Part shown: positions 50,673 to 59,176 of the stretch, one piece after another
Numbering within the stretch: the stretch's first letter is position 1
Layout of the letters: the number at the start of each line of letters is the position of its first letter
Assembly (NCBI RefSeq): GCF_900116645.1
Contig: NZ_FPBO01000020.1
Coordinates: 1 to 64,000 of the forward strand
DNA from: Pseudoduganella namucuonensis
Lineage (GTDB): Bacteria; Pseudomonadota; Gammaproteobacteria; Burkholderiales; Burkholderiaceae_D
Reading direction: 5' to 3'
DNA: 64,000 nt
Program-made: the position numbers and the translations under genes
Notes under the pieces: generated by a model
Told to the model about the DNA's origin: nothing
Databases searched by the model: none
Seen by the model: only the letters and a program-made list of their open reading frames with translations

Positions 50673-51365
50673 ATGAACGTCACCCAAGACCTGTCCTTTT
50701 TCGCCCTCATCGCCAACGCCCACCTGATCGTGCAGCTGATCATGGCGCTGCTGGTGGCGATTTCGCTGTTCAGCTGGACCTATATTTTCCGCAAGATGTT
50801 CGCGGTGCGCGCCGCCCGCCGCCAGACCGGTGATTTCGAGAAGACCTTCTGGGCCGGCGGCAACCTGCACGCGCTGCACCAGAGCGCCGGCAACAACCGC
50901 GAACAGAGCGGCGCGCTGGCGCGCATCTTCGAGGCCGGCATGGGCGAATTCATCAAGGGCAAGGCGGCCTACGCGGCCAGCCGCGAGAGCATGGACCTGG
51001 GCGCGGTGCTGGACGGCGCGCGCCGCGCCATGCGCGCCGCCTTCCAGCGCGAGATGGACGTGCTGGAAAGCCACCTGGCCTTCCTGGCCTCGGTCGGCTC
51101 GGTGTCGCCGTACATCGGCCTGCTGGGCACCGTGTGGGGCATCATGAACGCCTTCCGCGGCCTGGCCAACGTGCAGCAGGCCACGCTGGCGGCCGTGGCG
51201 CCCGGCATCGCCGAGGCGCTGATCGCCACCGCCATCGGCCTGTTCGCGGCCATTCCGGCCGTGGTCGCCTACAACCGCTTCTCGCACGACATCGACCGCC
51301 TGGCGATCCGCTTCGAGAGCTTTGTGGAAGAGTTCTCCAACATTCTGCAGCGCCAGTCGCGCTGA
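50673..51365 (+). CDS. tolQ: Tol-Pal system protein TolQ
   Basis: A 230-residue inner-membrane protein, homologue of ExbB/MotA. Three membrane segments (~18-40, ~135-160, ~170-195); the conserved LGTVWGIMNAFRGLA and PGIAEALIATAIGLFAAIPAV line the proton channel. It works with TolR to energise TolA. Confidence 0.96.
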   Translation: MNVTQDLSFFALIANAHLIVQLIMALLVAISLFSWTYIFRKMFAVRAARRQTGDFEKTFWAGGNLHALHQSAGNNREQSGALARIFEAGMGEFIKGKAAYAASRESMDLGAVLDGARRAMRAAFQREMDVLESHLAFLASVGSVSPYIGLLGTVWGIMNAFRGLANVQQATLAAVAPGIAEALIATAIGLFAAIPAVVAYNRFSHDIDRLAIRFESFVEEFSNILQRQSR

Positions 51366-51380
51366 TCGGGCGGAACAGCC

Positions 51381-51824
51381 ATGGCCTCTTCCTTCTCCAG
51401 CAGCATGCGCGGCGGCCGTGGCGGCCGCAACAAACTCAAGTCCGAGATCAACGTCGTGCCCTACATCGACGTGATGCTGGTGCTGCTCATCATCTTCATG
51501 GTGATGCCGTCGTCGAACAACCCGTCGCAGATCGACCTGCCGCAGGCCGAGCGCTCGACCCGGCCGCCGGACGACTACCTGCAGATCGTGATCAAGCCCA
51601 ACGGCGCGCTGTCGATCGGCGTGCAGGGCAAGAACCAGGAGGCGCCCGAGACGGCGCCCAACCGCGACGCGCTGGTGAAGAAGCTGCGCGCGCTGCACCA
51701 GGACCACCCCGAGTATCCGGTGTTGATTTCCGGCGACAAGGAAAGCAAGTACGACGACGTGATCCAGCTGATATCCGAAGCGAAGAAAATGGGCATCAAC
51801 CGGGTTGGCCTGGCCACGAAGTAA
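51381..51824 (+). CDS. tolR: Tol-Pal system protein TolR
   Basis: A 147-residue ExbD-like protein with one membrane segment carrying the proton-binding Asp in VVPYIDVMLVLLIIFMV. The periplasmic part ends MGINRVGLATK. It lies 15 bases after tolQ. Confidence 0.96.
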   Translation: MASSFSSSMRGGRGGRNKLKSEINVVPYIDVMLVLLIIFMVMPSSNNPSQIDLPQAERSTRPPDDYLQIVIKPNGALSIGVQGKNQEAPETAPNRDALVKKLRALHQDHPEYPVLISGDKESKYDDVIQLISEAKKMGINRVGLATK

Positions 51825-51828
51825 CGGC

Positions 51829-52773
51829 ATGACGATGAAATCGGGAACTGCGGGCGGCCCCTACAAGGTGCCGAAGGATGAAAACGGTTTGCGTTCGCTC
51901 GGCATGGCCGCCGCGATGCACGCCGGGCTGCTGCTGTTCCTGTGGATAGGCGTGTCTTGGCAGAACAACGAGCCCGTCGCGGTGGAGGCCGAGGTGTGGG
52001 ACATGTCGGTGCAGCAGGCCGCGCCGGCCGCGAAGCCGCCCGAGCCGGAACCGGAGCCGGAACCGCGGCCCGAGCCGACCCCGGCCCCGCCGCCGCCCCG
52101 TCCGGTGGCGCCGCCCGTCGAGGCCCCGCCGCCCGCCAAGGACCCGGACATCGCGCTGGCCAAGCGCAAGGCCAAGGAAAAGGCCGAGAAGGAAAAGGTC
52201 GCCGAGGAAAAACGCCTGGCCAAGCTGAAGCAGGAGCAGGAAGAAGAGGACAAGGCCAGGAAACTGGCCGAGAAGAAGGCCAAAGAGCTGGAACAGAAAA
52301 AGCTCGACGAGAAAAAACTAGCGGAAGAGAAGTCCAGGGAAGAGAAGAAGCAAGCCGAGAAGCTGGCCAAGGCCAAGGCGGAAGCCGAGCAGAAGAAGCT
52401 GGACAAGCAGCGCGAGGCGGAAATGAAACGGATGGCCAACGTGCTGGGCACCGGCACCGCCGGCGCCACCGGCACGGCCGCGAAGTCGACCGGGCCGCGC
52501 ACGGACGCCGGCTACCAGGCCGCCATCCGCGCCAAGGTGCAAGGCAACATCTCGTATTCGGGCAGCAAGCAGGACGTGGAGGCCGTGTTCCGCGTCACGC
52601 AGTTGCCGACCGGCGAGATCATCTCGGTGAGGAAAGTGAAGAGCAGCGGTAATTCGACTTACGATACCGCGGTGGAAAACGCCATCAACCGCTCCAGCCC
52701 GCTGCCCAAGAAGAAGGACGGCAGCGTGGACCGGGAGCTGGAACTGGTGTTCAACTTGAAAGACATGCCCTGA
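51829..52773 (+). CDS. tolA: Cell envelope integrity protein TolA
   Basis: The ATG at 51829 gives 314 residues; a second ATG two codons later is also possible. One membrane segment (~25-45), a Pro/Glu repeat (PEPEPEPEPR), a long charged Lys/Glu/Ala coiled coil (~115-220) spanning the periplasm, and a C-terminal TonB-like domain (RVTQLPTGEIISVRKVKSSG). It links TolQR to Pal and TolB during outer-membrane constriction. Confidence 0.94.
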   Translation: MTMKSGTAGGPYKVPKDENGLRSLGMAAAMHAGLLLFLWIGVSWQNNEPVAVEAEVWDMSVQQAAPAAKPPEPEPEPEPRPEPTPAPPPPRPVAPPVEAPPPAKDPDIALAKRKAKEKAEKEKVAEEKRLAKLKQEQEEEDKARKLAEKKAKELEQKKLDEKKLAEEKSREEKKQAEKLAKAKAEAEQKKLDKQREAEMKRMANVLGTGTAGATGTAAKSTGPRTDAGYQAAIRAKVQGNISYSGSKQDVEAVFRVTQLPTGEIISVRKVKSSGNSTYDTAVENAINRSSPLPKKKDGSVDRELELVFNLKDMP

Positions 52774-52777
52774 GACC

Positions 52778-54040
52778 ATGAAAAAACTGCATAAAATCAT
52801 CTTCTATTCGGGCCTGCTGATCGGCCTGAACGCCCACGCGCAGCTGCGCGTGGAAATCTCCGGCGTGGGCAGCAACCAGATCCCCATCGCCATCGCCGCC
52901 TTCGCCGACGAGGACATCGCGCCGGCCAAGATCTCGGCCATCATCAAGGCCGACCTGGAGCGCAGCGGCGCCTTCAAGATCATCGACGCCGGCGCCATCG
53001 CCAACGTCAACGACATCGATTACAGCCAGTGGAAATCGCGCGGCGCCAACGCGCTGGTGGTCGGCACGGTCGAGAAGCTGGCCAACGGCAGCTTCGACGT
53101 GCGCTACAAGCTACACGACACCATCAAGGCCACCAAGCTGTCGCAGCTGGACCAGTCCGCCGTGCCGCAATACACCCGCCTGTCGGCGCACAAGATCGCC
53201 GACGACGTGTATGAAAAGCTGACCGGCGTGCGCGGCGCCTTCGCCACCCGCATCGCCTACGTGACCCAGCAGGGCCGCTCCTTCCGCCTGGAAGTGGCGG
53301 ACGCCGACGGCGAGGGCGTGCAACTGGCGCTGAGCTCGAACGAGCCCATCATCTCGCCGTCGTGGTCGCCGGACGGCACCCGGGTGGCCTACGTGTCGTT
53401 CGAGCAGAAGAAGCCCGTGGTCTACGTGCAGAACCTGGTGACGCGCGCGCGCGCCGTGATCGCCAACGAAAAGGGCAGCAACTCGGCGCCGTCGTGGGCG
53501 CCGGACGGCAACAAGCTGGCGGTGGCCCTGTCCAAGGACGGCCACACCCAGGTCTACACCGTGAACGCCGACGGCTCCGGCCTGCGCCGCGTGTCCAACA
53601 GCGCCGGTATCGACACCGAGCCGCAGTTCTCGGCGGACGGCCAGAGCATCTACTTCACCAGCGACCGCAGCGGCGGCCCGCAGATCTACCGCATGGGCGC
53701 CAACGGCGGCGACGCGCAGCGCGTCACCTTCGGCGGCAGCTACAACATCAGCCCGCGTATTTCCTCCGACGGAAAGACGCTGGCCTACATCTCCCGGCGC
53801 GACGGCAACTTCCAGCTTTATGTGATGGATCTTGCCAGCGGCCAGGAACAACGCCTCTCCGACACCACCAGCGACGAGTCGCCCAGTTTCGCGCCCAACG
53901 GCAAATTCCTGCTGTACGCGACCGAATCGGGACGCCGCAAATCGCTGGCCGTGGTGTCGGTGGACGGCCGCGTTAAGCAACGCTTGACCATTCAAGCGGG
54001 CAATATCAAGGAGCCCACGTGGGGTCCTTTCATGAAGTAA
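52778..54040 (+). CDS. tolB: Tol-Pal system beta-propeller protein TolB
   Basis: A 420-residue periplasmic protein with signal peptide ending NAHA-Q (1-21). The N-terminal domain is followed by a six-bladed propeller with repeats such as SPSWSPDGTRVAYVSFE and APSWAPDGNKLAVALSKDG. It binds Pal and TolA. Its start is four bases after tolA. Confidence 0.97.
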   Translation: MKKLHKIIFYSGLLIGLNAHAQLRVEISGVGSNQIPIAIAAFADEDIAPAKISAIIKADLERSGAFKIIDAGAIANVNDIDYSQWKSRGANALVVGTVEKLANGSFDVRYKLHDTIKATKLSQLDQSAVPQYTRLSAHKIADDVYEKLTGVRGAFATRIAYVTQQGRSFRLEVADADGEGVQLALSSNEPIISPSWSPDGTRVAYVSFEQKKPVVYVQNLVTRARAVIANEKGSNSAPSWAPDGNKLAVALSKDGHTQVYTVNADGSGLRRVSNSAGIDTEPQFSADGQSIYFTSDRSGGPQIYRMGANGGDAQRVTFGGSYNISPRISSDGKTLAYISRRDGNFQLYVMDLASGQEQRLSDTTSDESPSFAPNGKFLLYATESGRRKSLAVVSVDGRVKQRLTIQAGNIKEPTWGPFMK

Positions 54041-54078
54041 ATAAAGTAGTCCTTTACCAACGACCAGGAGAAATACCA

Positions 54079-54606
54079 ATGCGTACCGTTAAAAGCGTAG
54101 CCTTCCTCATCAGCACCGCGGCCCTGCTGTCCGCTTGCTCGACCCCAGTGAAAATCGCCGAGCCGGCCAAAGTGGAAGAAAAGCCAGTGACCCCGGCTGC
54201 GCCAGTGGCCGACAGCCGCGCCGTGGCCCCAGTGCAGACCCAGTCGATCGATCCGCTGGACGATCCTAAAGGCGTGCTGGCAGCCCGTTCCGTGTACTTC
54301 GACTTCGACAGCTACGTCGTGCGCGAAGACGGCAAGCCAGTGGTGCAAAACCACTCGGCCTACCTGGCCAAGAACAGCAAGCGCAGCATCCTGATCCAAG
54401 GCAACACCGACGAACGCGGCGGCGCCGAGTACAACCTGGCCCTGGGCCAGAAGCGCGCCGAAGCCGTGCGCAAGTCGATGGCCGCCCTGGGCGTGCCTGA
54501 GAGCCAGATCGAAGCCGTATCGCTGGGCAAAGAGAAGCCAAAAGCCGAAGGTCACGACGAAGCAGCATGGGCGCAAAACCGCCGTGCAGACATCGTCTAC
54601 AAGTAA
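54079..54606 (+). CDS. pal: Peptidoglycan-associated lipoprotein Pal
   Basis: A 175-residue lipoprotein; the lipobox LLSAC gives lipidated Cys20. The OmpA-like domain has VYFDFDSYVV and the peptidoglycan-binding NTDERGGAEYNLALGQKRAE. It anchors the outer membrane to peptidoglycan. ATG at 54079 follows CAGGAG. Confidence 0.97.
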   Translation: MRTVKSVAFLISTAALLSACSTPVKIAEPAKVEEKPVTPAAPVADSRAVAPVQTQSIDPLDDPKGVLAARSVYFDFDSYVVREDGKPVVQNHSAYLAKNSKRSILIQGNTDERGGAEYNLALGQKRAEAVRKSMAALGVPESQIEAVSLGKEKPKAEGHDEAAWAQNRRADIVYK

Positions 54607-54688
54607 TCCACAGCACGCAGCATGGCAACACACGGGGCGGCGCGCAGTTTATACTGCGCCCTGCCCCGTTTCCATTTGAAAGCGCTCA

Positions 54689-55447
54689 ATGACGACATTC
54701 ACCAAATCCGGCCTGGCCGCCGCAATGCTGGCCGTGTTCGCATACCTGCCCCTGCATGCCAACGCCGCCCTGTTTGACGACGACGAGGCCCGCAAGGCGA
54801 TCCTGGACCTGCGCGCCAAGGTCGAAGCCATGCGCAACGAGCTGGGCGGCCGGATCGACACCAAGGCCGACAAGAGCAGCACGCTGGACCTGGTCAACCA
54901 GCACGAAGGCACGATGGCCGAGATCGCCAAGCTGCGCGGCCAGATCGAGGTGCTGGCCAACGAGATCGCCAACACGCAAAAACGCCAGAAGGACTTCTAC
55001 CTGGACCTGGACGCCCGCATCCGCAAGCTCGAGCCGCGCCAGGTCAACATCGACGGCAAGGAGGCCGCCGTCGACCCGGCCGAACAGAAAGCCTACGACG
55101 CCGCCCTGCTGCTGTTCAAGGCGGGCGACTACAAGAACGCCGGCCTCGCGCTGGGCGACTTCGTGCGCATGTATCCGGAGTCCGGCTACGCGGCCAACGC
55201 GCAGTACTGGCTGGGCAACTCGCACTACGCGCTGAAGGACTGCAAGGCTGCCATCCTGGCACAGCAGGTGGTGGTGAAGGCCTACCCCGACAGCCCGCGC
55301 GCCGCCGACGCCCTGCTCAACATCGCCAGCTGCCAGACCGAGCTGAAAGCCCTGCCCAACGCCAAGAAGACACTGAACGAGCTGATCTCCAAGTATCCGG
55401 ATTCGGAGGCTGCCGCGACGGCGAAAGAGCGGCTGAAGGCCAAGTAA
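54689..55447 (+). CDS. cpoB: Cell division coordinator CpoB (YbgF)
   Basis: A 252-residue periplasmic protein with signal peptide (1-26, ending ANA-A), an N-terminal trimerising coiled coil (~28-110) and C-terminal TPR repeats (AYDAALLLFKAGDYKNAGLAL, in part; AQYWLGNSHYALKDCKAAI). It adjusts PBP1B and Tol activity at the septum. Last gene of the tol-pal operon. Confidence 0.95.
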   Translation: MTTFTKSGLAAAMLAVFAYLPLHANAALFDDDEARKAILDLRAKVEAMRNELGGRIDTKADKSSTLDLVNQHEGTMAEIAKLRGQIEVLANEIANTQKRQKDFYLDLDARIRKLEPRQVNIDGKEAAVDPAEQKAYDAALLLFKAGDYKNAGLALGDFVRMYPESGYAANAQYWLGNSHYALKDCKAAILAQQVVVKAYPDSPRAADALLNIASCQTELKALPNAKKTLNELISKYPDSEAAATAKERLKAK

Positions 55448-55510
55448 TAATCGGAGCCCGGCGCGTGCTCCTGCCTGTGGCGGTGCACGTCCTCTGGGGC
55501 GAGTCATGCC

Positions 55511-55576
55511 CGTGCCGCCAGCGTCTCATCCTCGTGCCGCCAGCGTCTCATCCCCGCGCCGCCAGCGTGTCATCCC
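55511..55576. repeat. Three tandem 22-bp repeats
   Basis: Units 55511-55532, 55533-55554 and 55555-55576 follow the pattern CGTGCCGCCAGCGTCTCATC plus two bases, the third with two or three changes. They run into the REP-like hairpin that follows. Confidence 0.85.
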
Positions 55577-55590
55577 CGCGCAGGCGGGGA
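55573..55590. repeat. REP-like hairpin TCCCCGC-GCAG-GCGGGGA
   Basis: A seven-pair perfect hairpin within GTCATCCCCGCGCAGGCGGG, a motif resembling REP-type elements widespread in beta- and gammaproteobacteria. It follows cpoB. Confidence 0.6.
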
Positions 55591-55631
55591 TCCAAGTTCA
55601 GCACTCCACGAACGTTAGTGCTGTAGAGCAT

Positions 55632-55660
55632 TTGACAGCTTAGCCGAAGGCCCCTATAAT
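55632..55660 (+). promoter_or_regulatory. Consensus sigma-70 promoter of the tRNA-Lys genes
   Basis: TTGACA, exactly 17 bases, TATAAT: a full match to the consensus, 14 bases before the first tRNA. Confidence 0.92.
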
Positions 55661-55674
55661 CTTGCTTCTTTCGG

Positions 55675-55750
55675 GGGTCGTTAGCTCAGCTGGTAGAGCA
55701 GCGGACTTTTAATCCGTTGGTCGCAGGTTCGAATCCCGCACGGCCTACCA
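55675..55750 (+). tRNA. tRNA-Lys (anticodon TTT), copy 1
   Basis: A 76-base cloverleaf: D arm GCTCAGCTGGTAGAGC, anticodon arm CGGACTTTTAATCCG with TTT, T arm CAGGTTCGAATCCCG (T stem closing approximately), and encoded CCA. The acceptor stem starts with a G-U pair. Confidence 0.95.
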
Positions 55751-55778
55751 CTCGAAAGAAGCCAAGGTTTACACCTTT

Positions 55779-55854
55779 GGGTCGTTAGCTCAGCTGGTAG
55801 AGCAGCGGACTTTTAATCCGTTGGTCGCAGGTTCGAATCCCGCACGGCCTACCA
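55779..55854 (+). tRNA. tRNA-Lys (anticodon TTT), copy 2; island attachment site
   Basis: Identical in sequence to copy 1, 28 bases downstream. Its 3' half and the terminator beyond it are repeated in diverged form at 63861-63979, which marks it as the integration site of the following island. Confidence 0.95.
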
Positions 55855-55920
55855 AGAATTGTCAAGGAAGCCCACGAATTTCGGTTCGTGGGCTTTTTTG
55901 TTTCTGGTCCATTTCTGGTC
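55806..55920. other. Probable attL: direct repeat of tRNA-Lys 3' half plus terminator
   Basis: From the anticodon stem of tRNA-Lys copy 2 to the doubled TTTCTGGTCC motif (55910-55930 region), this stretch matches 63862-63979 with roughly nine of ten bases identical. Such repeats arise when an island integrates in a tRNA gene. Confidence 0.75.
55869..55899 (+). terminator. Terminator of the tRNA-Lys genes
   Basis: AGCCCACGAA pairs with TTCGTGGGCT over TTTCGG and leads into six T. Confidence 0.9.
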
Positions 55921-56420
55921 CTTGCCTCGCCGCCCCTCTCCTTGGGACCGGTGCACATTGTTCTCCGGTGGATAAAGGGAGGGAAATTGAAACCACAAAG
56001 CGAGGGGGCAAAGCGACAGTTGTATGCCCGTCTGGGCGATATTGGTTGCCACTCATCCTGCGGAGGGCTCTAAATAGGACATTGTGGCGAGGCTGGCTAG
56101 CACAGGCACCAACGCGTACCACTTGGTGGCAGCGTCCCCCATCAAAAGCCAGAGCGACGGACAACGCGTCAGTAGCAATTCAGTGCATGAAACTCAGTCT
56201 GCCCAACGGATGACGTGTCTATAAGGGGCACTGACCTGACCAGCTTCAAGGGAAAAGCGTTCAACTATAATTTGACCATTGTCCGACGCATGAATTTTTG
56301 ATTCTTCTTTACCACAGGTGCAAATTTATTTGATCAAAGTGACAATTGGTTAGAAATTCAGAGCTGCCCCTATCGCACAATCTGCTTAAGTAAACATTGA
56401 TTTTGCGCAAGGAGTTGCTC
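55900..56420. other. Island left non-coding region
   Basis: About 520 bases without a supported gene. It contains two direct copies of TTTCTGGTCC one base apart (possible recombinase arm sites), a 44-base segment repeated at 60429-60472, and an AT-rich stretch before the protease gene that should hold its promoter. Confidence 0.5.
55951..55994. repeat. 44-bp imperfect repeat, copy 1
   Basis: From GTGCACATTGTTCTC to ATTGAAACC. About 34 of 44 bases match copy 2 at 60429-60472 without gaps. Both copies lie upstream of an island gene module. Confidence 0.7.
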
Positions 56421-57806
56421 ATGCACAAGCCTTCAAAGAAGAGTTTTTGCCTCAGCGCCCTATTCAGCACCTGCGCCAGCGCAGGCGCTGAACCGATGAG
56501 TTTTACAGTTGAAGTGGAACCATCGACCAGCGCCTATCTGTCAAAGAGCGATGGTAAGTTCCTTCAAGCTCTCGGCAAGCTATCTCTAAAGCACACATTT
56601 ACGCACACACCATCCGCCCCATCAGCCTTTGCTGAAATCATCCCGGGACTCAGTTCCGAGACCGAAAAACGACTGAAATTATCGGCGATCGCAAAAATGG
56701 GGGGCGGCGCGAATGGATGTTTGGCGGCAGGCACGAAAGCCGTAGCAGCTACCGCGACATCAAAATTCCTCATTAAATTCGGCGCAGACACCTTGCCGGG
56801 AAAGTACCGCGTCGCCATCAACTCTAAACTGGCTGGCGATGGGGCTGCCGACATGATTTTTCTGCGCGACTCAGAAAACCGCACTGTCGTCCCGGACGAA
56901 AACGGTGTAATCGAGTTCGAAGCAAAACGGAACAGCGCTGCAACGGTTACCGCAGATGTGCGCACAACAGCGGGGCTTAGCGATAACGGGTGTGTCAACC
57001 AAAGCAAGGGCGCACTGGACATAACGCTATCAGTTACTCGTGCCCCTATGATGGGTGGGGCAGTCGTTCCCTTCATGCTTCATAGCCCAATCACACAAGA
57101 TTTCGGCGCTGTAGGCGTTATTGCAAAGAAAAATGCGGAAAATAAATACGAGACTCATTGCACCGGCACGTTGATTGCCAGCAAATCAGTCCTCACTGCA
57201 GCACACTGCGTTGCTGGAGACTACGAAAACGAATTTAACGCAGGAAGATACTACTTCGTGCTCGGCTACGATACCGTCGCCGCCATCTCTCCAATACCGA
57301 TCAGCGGAGTTACCTATCCAACAGGAGAGGCCCCCTGGAAATTTACATACGCCAAGACATCCATCGACGGGAATGACACTACCAAAAACGATGTCGCGCT
57401 CATCTACCTTAAGACTGCGCAAACCGAACGCCCCCTATCCTTGTATGAAGGCGACCCATCCTTAAAGAATATTTACAACACCAAAGAAGAATTGCTTTTT
57501 GTGGGATTCGGGTACAACAACATCGATAGCAATGGCAAGCCCAATTACAAAGAGACAGACAAAAAGCGCAGTGCAAAATTGCCCATCAGCTCCATGGATG
57601 ATTTTATCTTCAGCTATCAAGCAAATGCCAAAGGCCAACTAACTTGCCGCTATGACTCAGGCGGTCCCGCCATGCGGCTGACACCGACAAAGGGATGGCA
57701 AATTATTGGCGTCACCGCCTTCGGTTCAAAGTTTTGCGACGTGAGCGGAAGCAGTATGCGGGTCGATACCTATGCCGGATGGATACGAAGCAAAATCAAA
57801 AACTAG
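56421..57806 (+). CDS. Secreted trypsin-like (S1) serine protease
   Basis: Start ATG at 56421 follows AAGGAG. The 461-residue protein has a signal peptide (~1-24), about 200 residues of unrecognised N-terminal region containing VTADVRTTAGLSD, and an S1 peptidase domain from ~235. The triad is visible: His262 in LTAAHCVAG, Asp324 in TKNDVALIYL, Ser413 in CRYDSGGPAM (Tyr where GDSGGP normally has Gly). Codon use is AT-richer than the host genes. It is followed by two more exported proteins, suggesting a secreted attack or processing cassette. Confidence 0.85.
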   Translation: MHKPSKKSFCLSALFSTCASAGAEPMSFTVEVEPSTSAYLSKSDGKFLQALGKLSLKHTFTHTPSAPSAFAEIIPGLSSETEKRLKLSAIAKMGGGANGCLAAGTKAVAATATSKFLIKFGADTLPGKYRVAINSKLAGDGAADMIFLRDSENRTVVPDENGVIEFEAKRNSAATVTADVRTTAGLSDNGCVNQSKGALDITLSVTRAPMMGGAVVPFMLHSPITQDFGAVGVIAKKNAENKYETHCTGTLIASKSVLTAAHCVAGDYENEFNAGRYYFVLGYDTVAAISPIPISGVTYPTGEAPWKFTYAKTSIDGNDTTKNDVALIYLKTAQTERPLSLYEGDPSLKNIYNTKEELLFVGFGYNNIDSNGKPNYKETDKKRSAKLPISSMDDFIFSYQANAKGQLTCRYDSGGPAMRLTPTKGWQIIGVTAFGSKFCDVSGSSMRVDTYAGWIRSKIKN

Positions 57807-57869
57807 CGCTTCAGGATTCAGTAGTCTTTTCCAATGTAGCATTCAACAGCAACTCAAAAAAGGGCTCTC

Positions 57870-59156
57870 ATGGACTACTATCGTTTTCTGCCAATAACCA
57901 CTCTCAGTCTTGCGCTGCTGGCCCCGACATGTGCCGATGCCGCCAACAAGAGCAACAGTGATATAGCTAAATTAGCCAAGGCAGCCGAGGATGCGGCGCA
58001 AGCTGCCGCAGCAGCAGCCAAGGCAGCGGCCGTCGCAGCGGAGGCTGCCAACAAGGCCGTTACAGCTCTTCAGGCAGCCTCCGCTCCAAAAAAAGAAGAG
58101 TCTAAGCCTTTGACTCCCGAACAACTCAAAGAAAAGGCGAAGGCTGAAACAATTGCGGAAAATCAAGGCAAGAATTTTTTCACACCATCAGCGCAAGACT
58201 CTCCTGAGAAAAACCCTTCCGCCAGTTGGATATATATATCCTCACTGCCATTGGACCCTGACCACAGTAAATTTATGCAAGACCCGCCTCTCCGCTTTTA
58301 TCACAGGGATCAATTCACGCCGATCCCAGCATTTGAAAAGCCCACCTTTAAAAATCAATCTATCGGGTTCACAAAGTCTGGTCGCCCTCCCGAAATGAAA
58401 TTGTTCGAACCAGGGAGGGAGATATGGGAAAAAGGGCATGAGATAAGAATCGGCTACATTGTACCAGGCGATTGCAAGGACATTCCTGAGTTTGTGGCGT
58501 TCAACGAAGAACAACGGTCGACGCTGCTTCAGAATCAGGCCAAACAGTTGGCAAGCTCACTTATCAAGGCAGATAAGTCAACAACCAATACGGACGAGGA
58601 CCGGTACTGCATATACGGCGACGGTTACACGCTGCAGGAAAAGCGCGCCAATTTGAAGCTCGATGTGAAGGGTACCGGCGCTGATGAACGCAAAACCAAA
58701 TCTGCGACCATAATCACCGGACCGGAAGAACACTGGTACCTGTCCACCGAAGCCCGCCTCAATTCGCTGAAAGAACTGACTTACGACAAGGCCACAAAGA
58801 GCATCACGGAAAAGAAGAAATCGGGAAATATGTACCTGGGGCTGAATTATATGGTCGGCGATATTCTGACCGATCACGGCCTAACTTCCCTGAAAAATTT
58901 CGGGGTGAAGCTCATGGTCAATGCACATGACAAGCCACTCGACTCCATCGGCCTAGGCGTGTCCTATCAACTCAAGTCCAATGTATTGGGCACCAACCTG
59001 CCGGTCTCCTATGCGGTTTTTGGCGGCTACTTCCGCCAAAAGGGCCAGAACGGTGCGGCCAGCAGCGGCGCGTGGGCGTGGGGTCTCAGCTACAACTTCG
59101 TCAGCGGGGAAAACCCCAAGGAAACGGAAGCCAAAGACTCTGCGGCAAAAAAATAA
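57870..59156 (+). CDS. Exported protein with Ala-rich coiled coil and beta-rich C-terminus
   Basis: A 428-residue protein with signal peptide (1-24, ending ADA-A), then an Ala/Lys coiled coil (~30-75), a central domain, and a C-terminal stretch with alternating polar/apolar beta strands (GLGVSYQLKS, PVSYAVFGGYF, AWGLSYNFVSG) resembling an outer-membrane barrel. I do not recognise the family. It is 63 bases after the protease gene and 20 before the phospholipase gene. Confidence 0.75.
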   Translation: MDYYRFLPITTLSLALLAPTCADAANKSNSDIAKLAKAAEDAAQAAAAAAKAAAVAAEAANKAVTALQAASAPKKEESKPLTPEQLKEKAKAETIAENQGKNFFTPSAQDSPEKNPSASWIYISSLPLDPDHSKFMQDPPLRFYHRDQFTPIPAFEKPTFKNQSIGFTKSGRPPEMKLFEPGREIWEKGHEIRIGYIVPGDCKDIPEFVAFNEEQRSTLLQNQAKQLASSLIKADKSTTNTDEDRYCIYGDGYTLQEKRANLKLDVKGTGADERKTKSATIITGPEEHWYLSTEARLNSLKELTYDKATKSITEKKKSGNMYLGLNYMVGDILTDHGLTSLKNFGVKLMVNAHDKPLDSIGLGVSYQLKSNVLGTNLPVSYAVFGGYFRQKGQNGAASSGAWAWGLSYNFVSGENPKETEAKDSAAKK

Positions 59157-59176
59157 ACAAAAGAGGGAAGTCTTTT

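Noticed and set aside
55511-55576. CRISPR array
   Set aside because: The three 22-base units are directly adjacent with no spacers, and there are no cas genes.
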